A DNA stretch of 64,000 nt from Magnolia sinica. Taxonomy: Eukaryota > Streptophyta > Magnoliopsida > Magnoliales > Magnoliaceae. Positions 24,001 through 34,299 of this stretch are shown here, piece by piece (position 1 is the stretch's first letter; the number at the start of each line of letters is the position of its first letter). The notes beneath the pieces were generated by a model. That model ran no database searches. It saw only the letters and a program-made list of their open reading frames with translations, and was not told where the DNA came from. The translations under genes were made by a program, and so were the position numbers. The stretch is from positions 72,091,158-72,155,157 of the forward strand of contig NC_080583.1 in assembly GCF_029962835.1 (NCBI RefSeq), in the 5' to 3' direction.

Positions 24001-27000
24001 TTTTTTTTTTTTTTTCTTTTTTTGTTGTTGTTGAAATCACATTAAATCGGTATCAAATTATTACAAATCCATTGCTTCTTCATGTTTTGCATGAAAAATT
24101 ATAGAGTTGGAGCTTTGATTTCGATATCCATTGGTTCTTAATGTTCTCCTCTTTTTTTTTTTTCTAAAATTTTCCTTCAACCAACTATCAATCGCGACCA
24201 ATTTCGAAGTATTTAGGAGTATTTGATGAAATGATCATCACATACACTATTACACTCTAATTTCAAAATTCGAGTGTAGGTGGCTCGATTTGGGGAACAT
24301 TAGGGAAAATTTGAAATTTCTCCAATTTCTCCTAAATTGCCTGTAATGTTGCACTCCAAACATGAAATCAAGCATGTATGAGGATTGATTAATTGATTTG
24401 TTAAGTCCTTGACAATTTTTGGAAATAAAAATTAATTTTTAATTAAAAATTATTAATATACATATATATATATTTTTAAAATTCCCTTCAACCAGGTGTC
24501 AATTGAGAATAATTTCGAAGTATTTAGGAGTGTTTGATGAAATCATCATAACTGCATTAGTTCAGTCAAACAACGCATAACTTAGGACCTATACAAAGGA
24601 AACCTATTATGTGCATTTCTTTTTTTGAGATGTTATGATTTAAAAGTGTGTATTAAGGTCTTTTTAAACAATCCTTGAAGTTTCATTGAAAAATTCAACC
24701 ATTTTCCCAATGTTTCCCTATGTTTCTCAAAAAGGGCGATAAATTACCCGATACAAACGATATATCCCGTGCGATAACTGAGACATATATGTATCCCAAG
24801 GATGCGATACATAACACGATAACGATATTTCGAACAATGCATGTGGGGCACTTGCAGTGTTTCCCCATGTTTCCAAAAAGGACGATAAATTACCTGATAC
24901 AAACAATATATCCCATGTGATAACCGATACATATATGTATCCCAAGGATGCAATACGTAACGCGATAACGATATTTCGAACACTGCATGTGGGGCACTTA
25001 GAAGATGGGTGGTGGTACATGTGGCTACCATGTGGGGCACTTTATAAAAAGATGGGTCATTTTCTTTCATTTCTCTATATTTGCTAGAAATAATGTTTTG
25101 CAAGTCTGGGCAAGGAAATGAAAAAGGGACATTTAAAAAAAATAAATAAGAGGAAAATGGAAATGGTGTTTTCAAGAAATTTATAGAAACAAACAATGCA
25201 CGTGCCATATTCATGGAAATGGCATTTCTTCAATTTGTGTTTCAATGAATCCAAACAAGCCCTAAGGGTGGTTTGTTTGGAATTTTCTTTTGAAACTTGA
25301 AAGTCAATGAAATTTTTTATTGAGAAAACACAAGTGAGATATCTATGCTGAAATTACAACATAGAGGACCAAGGTAAAGAATCCGGAGGACAATTGACTA
25401 GATCTTTTTTACACAAGGCTCAACCCATAACCTCCAATTTTGCTCTTCTAAAAACCTCCTCCGGCGCCTATTCCGAAAACATTGTTTAGTCCCTTCCCCC
25501 CAAATTGTCATAGACCAGCTAGAAGAGTGCCATCAAACCTTCCTCCCCTTCTGCCCATTGTGGCCCCCATGCCATGCTAGGAGGAAGTGCTTGATGGATG
25601 CTGGCATCACCCAACTTGGTATATGAAAAAAAAAATTTGTCCCCAATCTCTCTAGCTAAGGCACAATGCATAAAAAGATGATCAACTGCCTACACATTTT
25701 GCAGGCACTGCACACAAGTGTTGGGAAACGGTTTCTTTTTTTGAAGGTCGTTGACGGCAAGCACCTTGTTCCTACCTACCAGCCATGCAATTGCCTCCAT
25801 CTATGGTTAACATCCCATATGTCAACACAAACTTTGTGTGGGAGCATTGCTCTCCCCAATCATTATGTAAAAGGATTGGACAGGATCTTCTAGATTTCTC
25901 CTGGTTCCTCACCCAGGAGTCCCTTTTGCCAAAAGTAGGGGGATAGCTTTGAAGCACCAAGATCAAACAAATAAACTCTTCCACCTACTCTTCTATAGGT
26001 TCCTGTGGCATTGAGGGCCCATGCCTGAGGACCTGAGACTACGAAGCACCGAGAAATGGGAGAGTAGCCTCCAGCGATAACCTCATTAACCTCGAAAAAG
26101 AGTTGCACAATACTTTCTACCACAGCAAACATCCTCCAAAAAGTAAATACATCTCCCAAGGAGAACCCAATCCCTTAAATTTACTGGTCAACTTGGTGAC
26201 CGCCTTTGATAGCGAGGGACACACCATATAAATTAGTCTTAGTTCCACCATCCTCCATGCCCAATACCATATTTCTTTGTGATTACACATGGAATCACCA
26301 TTTTTCATTAGACAACTGTCACCTTGCATCTTGCAATAATTGTAGGTAAGTCTAAGATTAAGTACATGGAATCCACAATTTGCCTTGCAATTCAAGCATC
26401 CATAAACGTCAAATCAGGGGAAAACTGATTGTTTTCCCATGGATTCCTCGTATCTGAAGAAGCCCTATGTTGTATTTGCCCATTTTCTTAATTTTACCAA
26501 GATACAAAAGATGCATCAACGAATATAAATGAAGCTCCAAAAATAACTAGAGCTCTTCAGACACCCTCCTTTGATAGGTTGTCGTCAATTTCATTAGCAT
26601 CACAAATATGTAAAGATGTAGCAGCATCCTTGGAACCAATTCTTTAATTTATCTACCATGAAATGTAGTTGTAATGGCTCAGACTCCTGTGATTTGGCTC
26701 ACTTGATTGGTCTCTCACCAATTGCCATAATCAAGCATGGATAAAGATGCATGACAAATTCTTGACCCTCTAAACCCCAAATTTCTGATTCATTTGGGTA
26801 TATCTGCCGATCCTGAAAAAAAGAAAGAAGAGAAAAAGGAGCATTTTGATATTTCTCGTCATATTGGGACATTCTGCTAGTGCTAGATAAATCCAGTCTC
26901 CTTATCTAAGTACCATTGAAATTGAGCTTCCACTTTGTTGGTGATTATTTTTCCATCTTACCAGTGGATTTGGCCCTGTCCTCACAAACACTTTCCAATT

Positions 27001-27565
27001 CCTTTGCAAGTGGTGGATGGCTCGGAATTATCTTCTATGCGAATATTTGGTAATGTCATTTGAAGATGCAACGCTGTAAAAACTTCTACTATTTCCCCCC
27101 CAAAAAATAATAATAATAAAAAGGAAAACAAAAAAAAAAAAAAAAAAACCTACTATTTTGGTAACACATGACATCCCAAAGAGATTGAAGTATGAAATGA
27201 ATATCACCACTTGCAATGGATAAGAGTCGATCATAATAATTGCACAATTGTCAACCAAATGTGGTAGTTGAGGAGCAAGATGCTCCAGTTTTTTTTTTTT
27301 TTTTTTTTGATTTCTAGGGTGCTTATGTTTGACTCATGTTTGTGTCCAAATTACGTAGGCAGTGCCTTAACCAAGGGTTTTGGTAGCTGGAATCTTCCCT
27401 AGGTACTGATCCTACTGTGGTTACAGTCATTCGATCAAGACTGCCCTTAACTAGAATATATTTAACTTTTTCGAAATCTCTCATTTCCAAATCCAGATAG
27501 TTAAAGTTCATATGAAGTATTAATGCAATAACATGGTAAGGCAATGCATATTTTGACACATGTAC

Positions 27566-27640
<75 letters not shown>

Positions 27641-28383
27641 TAATTCTTCAAGAGTGATGTAGTGTCCAGACAATGAGAACCTCATGTTTTCTGAAATGAG
27701 CCTTATTAAAGAAACAACTTTCACTTTCATCTCCTTAGCTTCAGTTACCATGCTAGCTGGATGTAGTTTAGCTGCAGTTGCAACTGGTGGGATCCTTGAT
27801 CATAATGTTTTCAATAACCATAAATTTTAAAACCTGTTATGAAATTGAAATTTGTAATCTATTCCTTACTGTATGGTTTCTCCTTTCCTACTGCTGATAC
27901 ATGCATGCTTATGTTTCCAATATCTTTCAAAGGATCTCCGAGTGTACTCCTCTCTCTTACATATTATGTCTTATCTGCAATACCTTTGTCAGGCAATCTA
28001 CGTATTTGGTTTTGGGGTCCCTTTCTTCATAGACAGTGATGAATCGACACATCGGGTGAAGTGGGGGTTGTGGGTTGTCCACAAGCTATTGCTCACTGCA
28101 GTTTATGGCTTCATCTTGTTCATGCACCATACGAAATGGCGAGAGAGGTTGCCTGGTAAACCTCTTGCTCATTCCTACATCCAAATTCTAATCATCATAT
28201 TAAGTCCAGATACCTGTTTCTATCTACCTGTGTCCCTTGTCATTTTATTATTATTTTCTCCTTTGCAGCAAGACCGGCATTTTACAACTACATCTCCATG
28301 ATGTTCATAATGAATGCAGTAGCGCTGTTTGCATGTGCACTATTGGGAAATGGAGCTGCATTCGGGTTCTGGTATCAATTCAG

Positions 28384-28416
<33 letters not shown>

Positions 28417-28719
28417 GAATGGAACAAAAACTTTGATGTCTTATTTTGACGATTATCTATGCATTGTTTCCAAGTGTTTTCTTTTCTTTGATGCAGGTTG
28501 TACGACCTTACGACTGTCTGCTATCACTCTCTCTATCTTCCTTTTCTCTATGTAACATTCCTAGCAGATTTTTTTCAGGTCAGCTCTCTTTGCTTCCATG
28601 GCTATGTTTTTGTCTTTTATTTATTTAGATTCCTGGGGATGGATGTTGATTTCAGTGATAGTTTAAATATCATGGTGTGGGCCACTGGCCACTGTTAAGG
28701 CTCATTTAGTGGGCCACAC

Positions 28720-28768
<49 letters not shown>

Positions 28769-30313
28769 ATTTTATTTTCTGTTCAGTGACAGAACATGGC
28801 TGTCCCGACTGTAGTTTGTACCTTAGTTCTCTCTTCCATTAATAATTAGTCGTGCTAGAATCCTATGTTAGTTTTGCACGATTTAAAAAATGTTAGTAAC
28901 CCTTCAATTGAACACATGGCATAAGTTGTAAGGAAATCCAAACTTGTCCAAATAGCTGATCCACCTGTGGATAGAGAGCATAACTAAAAAATTGCATTGA
29001 GAAGATAATATTAACTATCTGATTCTGCTCACGATTTTACTTCTAACCATCCATTTGATGGCCATTAATCAGATGGTTAGGATTGTTTGATCAGTGGGAT
29101 GTTAGAGGTATGCTCCATCCACAATGGGACCCCAGTACTTGGATGGTCTGGGTAGCTGTACATAAGGGCCACATGTGAGGGGGATGAGTCACCACCATTT
29201 TTTAAGTGGTGCAAAACTAGTACATGAATCTAGCCCTAAAAAATGGTGGTGCTAAATCAAAACAGGAGTCTAGCCCTGATCAATATTATCAATGGAGGAA
29301 GGAAGAAAGAAGAGAGAAGAAGAGGTTTGGGATCCAACCCTTGCTCAGTGGTAGAAAGAATGCATTTCAATGATGAGGTCATGGGTTTGAGTGCCCATGT
29401 GGTGGGTGGGTGGGTGTGTAAAAAATAACAAAACATAAAAAAAGAGGGAAGAAGAGGAAAGAAGAGGAAAGAAGGAAAGAGGAGATGAGAGGAGAGAGAG
29501 AGGTTTAGCCATGGTGTGCCATAAAGGCCGTTACGTTAAGGTAATGATGGTAACCGTTACACATTATGGGGTTGTAAAGTCCGTAACGGAAAAAAATGAC
29601 CTATAAAGGCCGTTACAGCCCCCGTTATGGCCTCCATAAAGGCTGTAATGGCCCCGTAATGGTCTACTACGGGGCTGACACAAGTTTCTTGGGTTTTTTT
29701 TCCCAATAAAAAAAGAGAGACCGTAACAGCCGTTATGGCCTCCATAACAGCCGTTATACCCCATTTCATAAAGGTAACAGTGGTGGCCATTATGGGCCAC
29801 TGTTATCGTTATGGAATTCCAATAGTCCTTGGGTGTTTGCCGTAAGGGATATAACATTTTATAACTACTAATGGAATATAGAATAGTGCTCCTCATGGAT
29901 GCATGTAAAACGATACGCAAGCATACACAAAATAACAAAATGTATTTCCTGCTATGTCAATCAAATGCTGATAGAAGAAAGTCTTTCTGCAATAATTCAC
30001 CTTTTGTCGTCTTATGCTAATTGGATTTACTGCTTTCTGTCCAATCTGGATGAACATTTTGGCCCCAACGGTTTCTGTATTGCAAGCTCTCTATACTACA
30101 CTTCTCAGCAGTATTCTATTTTCTGATATTTTCCCTTCTTCAGATGAATGGAAAAAAATTTTAAAAATAAAAAATCATCAGCATTTATACGTTCACTAAA
30201 TTTTCATGGTAAATGCTGATTGTTTTGTGTGATAGGAGGAAGATTTGCATTTGGAGAATGCATACTACTCTGAGATGAAAGATGCCGGTTTTTTTGATGC
30301 TGATTGGGATTAG
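18003..30313 (+). CDS. CAND2: Seven-transmembrane TPRA1/CAND2-type protein, six exons
   Basis: Exons 18003-18302, 23024-23215, 27993-28155, 28269-28371, 28497-28578 and 30236-30313 join in phase (918 nt, 305 aa plus TAG). All introns are GT-AG. The protein matches, as I recall it, Arabidopsis CANDIDATE G-PROTEIN COUPLED RECEPTOR 2 and animal TPRA1 (Tmemb_40 family), whose plant members are about 300 aa. Landmarks in order: FGCHGLWYNLALIVPS at about 38-53, SALNLAWCVLQ at the exon 1 end, FLEISLVAFLLQG, THRVKWGLWVVHKLLL, KWRERLPG, LYLPFLYVTFLADFF and the C-terminus YYSEMKDAGFFDADWD. Seven hydrophobic segments are visible, so it is probably an integral membrane protein. A receptor function in plants is proposed, not established. 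The start is chosen because it gives the family's short hydrophilic N-terminus, and no in-frame upstream ATG was found in the leader. Coding sequence looks intact. Confidence 0.93.
18385..18690. repeat. Tandem duplication, period about 164 bp, in intron 1
   Basis: Two copies share TGATATGATTTTTCACC-type start, ATCCAAACGTGG, TTGAGTTTGNTTGAAACCAG and GTGTTTAAAAACNGGGCAGAA. They lie just inside the intron 1 donor. Confidence 0.75.
18761..18776. repeat. Poly-G run
   Basis: Sixteen consecutive G residues in intron 1, just before the LINE fragment. It could form a G-quadruplex or be an assembly-sensitive homopolymer. Confidence 0.95.
18810..20905 (+). mobile_element. 5'-truncated L1-type LINE, ORF2 C-terminus, with internal duplication
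   Basis: The frame at 18831-19442 reads the end of a plant L1 ORF2 (SLGGCLTLIKVV, PMYFISLFKCP, FLWKGAGD, WLFATEACGFW, GDGSNIRFWEDIWCG). The zinc-binding zf-RVT part follows (CGAPPKVATFTWLVGRKR, CCMCKFDAEMVDHLF near 19640-19790). A-rich DNA at 20895-20910 marks the 3' end. The same strand as the host gene; it lies wholly in intron 1. Frames are broken. The segment 19313-20022 is repeated at 20023-20735. Confidence 0.85.
19313..20735. repeat. Direct tandem duplication of about 710 bp inside the LINE
   Basis: The phrase GTGTGGCGAGAGGNCTTNGAGG starts at 19319 and again at 20029, and the copies stay alignable to GTGCTGACAGGAA at each end (near 20022 and 20735). The two copies differ at several percent of positions by eye. 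Both carry the zf-RVT region. Confidence 0.85.
20940..22455 (+). mobile_element. Second L1-type LINE 3' fragment in intron 1
   Basis: At 22092-22304 the plus strand reads the zf-RVT tail (VNHLFIHCSFAREVWCHFF, then RIWRMSLLAGLWALWFERNA). Upstream blocks (21000-21560) read as decayed ORF2 sequence with several frame changes. An A run at 22453-22463 follows. A 50-bp block is tandemly duplicated at 21249-21348. Confidence 0.7.
21249..21348. repeat. 50-bp perfect tandem duplication
   Basis: GATCTGACTGAGATGGACTA and the next 30 bases occur twice back to back (21249-21298 and 21299-21348) with no difference seen. Confidence 0.92.
22465..23023. other. End of intron 1, no gene
   Basis: AT-rich with a T/A run, then a pyrimidine tract (22978-22997) and the acceptor ..GGATATTAG before exon 2. 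An antisense open frame at 22556-22849 shows no domain I recognise. Confidence 0.6.
23490..23855. repeat. Degenerate CACATGTGGCACATG minisatellite in intron 2
   Basis: Imperfect repetition of GGCACATGT, GCACATG and GTGTGGCAC units. One such unit supplied the CATGTGGG target of the hAT-like element at 23862. Confidence 0.75.
23862..24839 (+). mobile_element. Non-autonomous hAT-like element, copy A (intron 2)
   Basis: Perfect 8-bp target duplication CATGTGGG at 23854-23861 and 24840-24847. The termini CAATGTTTTAAATATC and GATATTTCGAACAATG are imperfect inverted repeats. An 8-bp duplication and CA-starting termini fit hAT. No transposase. Subterminal DNA is rich in CGATATAT motifs. A second copy lies inverted at 31585-32452. 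Confidence 0.88.
24698..24993. repeat. 146-bp tandem duplication covering the right end of hAT copy A
   Basis: The right terminus plus flank (ATGTTTCNCAAAAAGG... to CGAACAATGCATGTGGGGCACTT) is repeated directly, with CGAACAATGC at 24831 and CGAACACTGC at 24977. The duplication includes both element and flank, so it happened after insertion. Confidence 0.85.
25280..26440 (-). mobile_element. L1-type LINE 3' fragment, antisense in intron 2
   Basis: The minus strand reads decayed ORF2 tail sequence, with a zinc-finger-like segment near 25640-25730 (a C-x2-C pair, then VDHLFMHCALA), and FFFHIPSWVMPASIKHFLLAWHGG downstream. Stops and frameshifts are frequent. Its orientation is opposite to the host gene. 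Confidence 0.65.
26441..27571. other. Intron 2 DNA, nothing recognised
   Basis: AT-rich with an A run at 27130-27147 and a T run at 27290-27309. No coding signal. Confidence 0.5.
27572..27638. repeat. (TA)n microsatellite in intron 2
   Basis: Uninterrupted TA repeat of about 67 bp. It creates a false open frame with repeated YI on the minus strand. Confidence 0.96.
28385..28414. repeat. (CA)15 microsatellite in the 125-bp intron 4
   Basis: The tract fills about a quarter of intron 4 (28372-28496), close to the donor. Length variation could affect splicing. Confidence 0.95.
28720..28766. repeat. (TTA)n microsatellite in intron 5
   Basis: About 15 TTA units. Confidence 0.95.
29325..29442 (+). 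mobile_element. tRNA-derived SINE in intron 5
   Basis: Flanked by a 14-bp duplication AGAG(A/G)GAAGAAGAG at 29311-29324 and 29443-29456, one mismatch. The body has GCTCAGTGGTAGAA (A-box-like), GGTCATGGGTTTGAGTGCCC (B-box-like), a GGGTGGGTGTG stretch and an A-rich tail. The layout is the same as the SINE at 15987, but the sequence family differs. Confidence 0.8.
29505..29825. mobile_element. Palindrome-rich foldback or MITE-like element in intron 5
   Basis: GGCCGTTAC, CCGTTATGG and their complements GTAACGG and CCATAAC recur in both orientations across the region. The left border GGTGTGCCATAAAGGCCGTTACG and the right border CGTTATGGAATTCC are partly inverted copies. Target duplication not resolved. 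Confidence 0.5.
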
Positions 30314-31117
30314 TCATCATTATCATTACGTATCTCATGGCATAGCCCTGTCAAATACCGACCATGATCCCTCCAACTTGTGAATATCTGCTTGGTGGTG
30401 ATCTCTGGTTATGGTCAATTCTCTGATACCCTTGTAAAATGAAAGCTGCAGTAGTGACTAGAATTTGGATTTTAATCCGTTGTATGAAATTTCGTGCCAA
30501 ATGTGTGCCTCTTACAAGCATGATGCTACTATTCATAATCTCTCATCACTAATGAATGAAACAAAGTATGTCTTGAAGCAATTTGGTGTGGAAGTGTTTG
30601 CAAGTGCATCTCGGGGGGAATTATAAGGGGTCATTTAGATGAAGCGGCTTCAACTCGAAGCTGCCAACTAACTTAAAAGAGTGTAAAACGGGGGAAAAAA
30701 AGCCCCAAAATTTGGAAAGGAAGCCACAATATAATTAGAAGTTGAGAAAATGGAATCCCAATTTCTCCTTTTATTTTTTTGGTGCCTCCTGTGGGCCCTG
30801 CCAGGAAGATCACCGGACATGGACATCAGGCAGATTGGCCAATTAAGGGCCCACACAGCCTGTGAGTCAGGCCGTTGGTTGTCCATTGGTTCCTTCATCG
30901 TGGCTTTGATGACAGGATCGGCCTGATTTTTCAGTGGGAACAATGGATATCCTACATGTGTGGTTGGTGGTGGCTGGAATGATAGGGAAAGATGGCGAGA
31001 GTCTAGAGAGATAAAGCATGTGATTTTTACATGAGAATGGAAAACTGATATTAATTACGGACGCATCCCTGATTTTACCATTTAAACTCAGGTGAATCAC
31101 CAAAATTCCTGCGTCTA
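30314..31117 (+). other. 3' flank of the 7TM gene
   Basis: The 3' UTR must lie in the first few hundred bases. An AATGAATGAAAC stretch near 30552 is a possible poly(A) signal region. Beyond it, non-coding DNA with the GTGGGCC module type. No further gene seen. Confidence 0.45.
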
Positions 31118-31128
31118 TTTTATTTATT

Positions 31129-31161
<33 letters not shown>

Positions 31162-31165
31162 TATT
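31118..31165. repeat. (TTTA)n(TTA)n microsatellite
   Basis: TTTATTTATTTA changes into TTATTATTA. Confidence 0.92.
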
Positions 31166-31576
31166 TTATAATGTGGTGAAGACAAGCATTGACGAGGCAC
31201 AAATGTGTTCATGTATGACATCCAACCCATTAGATGAGCCTAAGATAAGGCTGACCCAATCATCTGAGCACGCATGAATTGGGAGGTTTTTGGGTGGTTT
31301 GGATTGTTTTGTGTTGACGGTTTCGTTGTCCTGAGGGACCAGTTGGTTGTTATGCACACGCCAAGTGGGGCCCACTGACGAGTGTTGGTCAATTCATCTC
31401 CGACAAAGCACTTTAGTCGTTTCTAAGTAATTCGTAAAATCAGTATTCACGAGGGGATGCTGGGGTAAAATTTCCACAAAAGCGGCGAAAATGCATGGCA
31501 TGCTGCATGAATCTAGATTGTCCCAATAGTGGGCTCCATTATATGGCTTACATATCCCCAAGTCTACGTTGACTAT
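31166..31576. other. Intergenic, nothing recognised
   Basis: No open frame or element boundary supported before the hAT-like copy B. Confidence 0.5.
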
Positions 31577-31584
31577 ATCTTAAC

Positions 31585-32452
31585 CAGTGTTCAAAATATT
31601 GGTATTGAGTTATATGTTGCATCCTTGGAATATAAATACGTATCAGTTATCAGATGGAATATATATTTTGTATCAGATAATTTATTGCACTTTTTGAGAA
31701 TCAATGGGAAACAATGGTAAAATGGTTGAATTTCCTTTGAATAGGGTCCTCCGGTGTTTGACTAAATTAATGTAACTAAATTCAAATTGAATGCATAATA
31801 TTTAGAGTACATGTGATGATCATTTCATCAAACACTCTTGAATACTTCAAAATTAGTCTCAATTGACAACTAAATGAAGGAAATTTTCAAAAAAAAAAAA
31901 ATTTAATATTTTAAAGTAAAAATAATTTTTATTTTTTGAAAATTGGTAAAGACTTAACAAATCACTAGATCATCTCTCATGCATGCTTGACTTTATGTTT
32001 AGAGTGCAACATTACAAGTTATTCGGGAGAAATTAGAATTTTTTTAAAAAAATTTCAAATTTTCTCCAAATCGAATCACTACACCTAAATTTCAAAATAA
32101 GAGTGTACGTGATGATCATTTCATCAAATACTTGTAAACACTTCGAAATAAGTATCAATTAACAATTGGTTAAATGAAAATTTCAAGACAAAAAATGGAA
32201 AACAGGAAGAACCAATGGATATCGAAGTCAAAGTTCCAACTCAATGATTTTTCACACAAATCATTAAGAACCAATGAATTTGTAACCATTTGACATAATT
32301 TTAACAAAAAAAGGAATCAAAATTCGAAAATGCTCATCATATCAAACAAAGTGGGATATATCGGCACTATCGGTATGTTTCGTATCACAGAGGTGGGATA
32401 CAAGATATATTGTGCGATATATTACCTGATATTATCAATATTTAAAACATTG
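31585..32452 (-). mobile_element. Non-autonomous hAT-like element, copy B
   Basis: 868 bp. Target duplication ATCTTAAC (31577-31584) and ATATTAAC (32453-32460), one mismatch. The termini CAGTGTTCAAAATATTGG and AATATTTAAAACATTG are the same family as copy A (23862-24839) but inverted. Shared internal blocks include GCATCCTTGG near one end and GGGATACAAGATATAT near the other. Confidence 0.87.
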
Positions 32453-33499
32453 ATATTAACTATTTAGTTGGTGGGCACCGTCATGAATGAGTAAGGGATT
32501 TTAGTTGGAATTTCAATTTGTACATGTGACCGTTTATTTTGTTGGGTGTCAATGAGGGTGAAAAACGTCTTAAAATTTCCAAGATTAGAGGGTTGTAAAC
32601 TTAAATTTGGATCTTTTAGTTATTTATTGATTCGATAAACACCAATTTTGGGTCTTCTATTTATCTATTTTTTCGGATGAATGTGCATAGTTACCATGTT
32701 TTATCTTCTTAATCCGAGGATTTTGAGATATTTTTCACTTAAAGGTTTGACCAATGCGAGTGTTTCATGGGCTAAAATGCCTTTCTTGCAGGGCTAGTGC
32801 CCGTACGATATTAGAGTGCCACGAAAATTAAGGACTTTACAAACTTGTGGAGTGGGTCCCATCAAACTACGATTTGGTCTACTCCTTGGGAAATCCAATC
32901 CGCTTATTTGATTCGGCTAGTCCTTGACTCACTTGAAGTGTTGATTTCATCATGATCCAAGCCCTTCGTAACCCAAAGCAGTAGATAACGGTAAGTGTTA
33001 ATTCCAAACTACTTATGGTATGGTCCACCTTTGATGTGTTATTCCCTCATTTTTGGGCTCATGGCTTGAAACGAAAACCCCAACCGAATGGTCGGCATGG
33101 ATTTCATACATAACTCATGGTGAGCCCCATAGAAGCTGTTTGAATCTCCTTTCGTGGGCTAAGTCGTAACATATGACCCCATTTTCAAAAAAAATTTGAC
33201 TTCTTTGTTGAAACGAAAACCGACAAAAACCCTTCTTCATTAGAAGCTTCCTTGATGGGACTAATCATCACTCTCCGGCCATTACATTCTCCAGCATTCC
33301 AATCCCCGGCTTTCATTTAATTCTCCGGCGATCCATTGGCCCACGTTCCATTATCTGGGATTATTTCGCTATGGAAAAAAGCACGTTAGGGCCTTCTCTA
33401 TTCTATTTGACTATTCGTTGGCCTTTCATCTACATGTACAATATCGTCATGAGAAATAAGAAGGTACATACGTGTAACCTATATTAGCAAAGTAAGAAG

Positions 33500-33770
33500 A
33501 TGGAGTTGTACAGTTGACAACAGTGACCTGATGAAAATCACAACTGCGACCGGTTGTACATGACAACAACGACTCGCTGAAAATGACAATGATGATCAGT
33601 TGTACATGATAACGACGACTAGTTGTACATGACAACGACGACCCTCTGAAATTCACATTGGCGATCCATAGTACATGATAATGGCGACCTATTGTAGAAG
33701 ACAACGATGATCCATTATACATGACAATGGTGACCGCTAAAATTAACAACGGCAACCAACTTTTTTTTTC
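33500..33770. repeat. Subterminal minisatellite of the MULE, left
   Basis: Units of about 33 bp such as GTTGTACATGACAACGACGA, or TGAAAATGACAATGATGATC, repeated seven to eight times. The same unit is inverted in the right terminus. Confidence 0.85.
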
Positions 33771-34299
33771 TAATTTGTGTTTAATATTATTTTCCTTAAG
33801 CCTACTAGCCTCACATTTTCTTTTTCAGGTATGTCAAAATTTGAAGATCATGGCTCTTCCACCCATTCTATGCTATTATGATGGAGAGTTTGTATATGAA
33901 AAAGAGAGATTCTTGTATAAAAATGGAGAATCTAAATGTGTCATTGTGAACACTAAAATTACATAGGAGCCCATACTTAAAATGCACAAGATTACTAATA
34001 CTACATCCAAGGAATATGACGTTAGATTGAAGGTTGTATACATCGGACATGGTTGCAAATCAATCCCTCAACGCATTAGTAGAGACAACGAAGATGCCCT
34101 GGGCATATATGCTTTTTTTTTTTCTTTTTCTTTCCAATCAGAACCTCAATTTTTAGATACCATTATATATATAGAAAGTGGGGTCTCCAATTATTGTACA
34201 AGAATCCATGTTTGTAAATCTAAATGAGCAACAGTGGATACTAATTTAGGGATGGGCATTCGTTCTATCACCAGTCGGTGCAGCTATCCTTGACCTATC

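Noticed and set aside
27323..27751. 142-codon minus-strand frame
   Set aside because: Its core is a YI repeat from the TA microsatellite.
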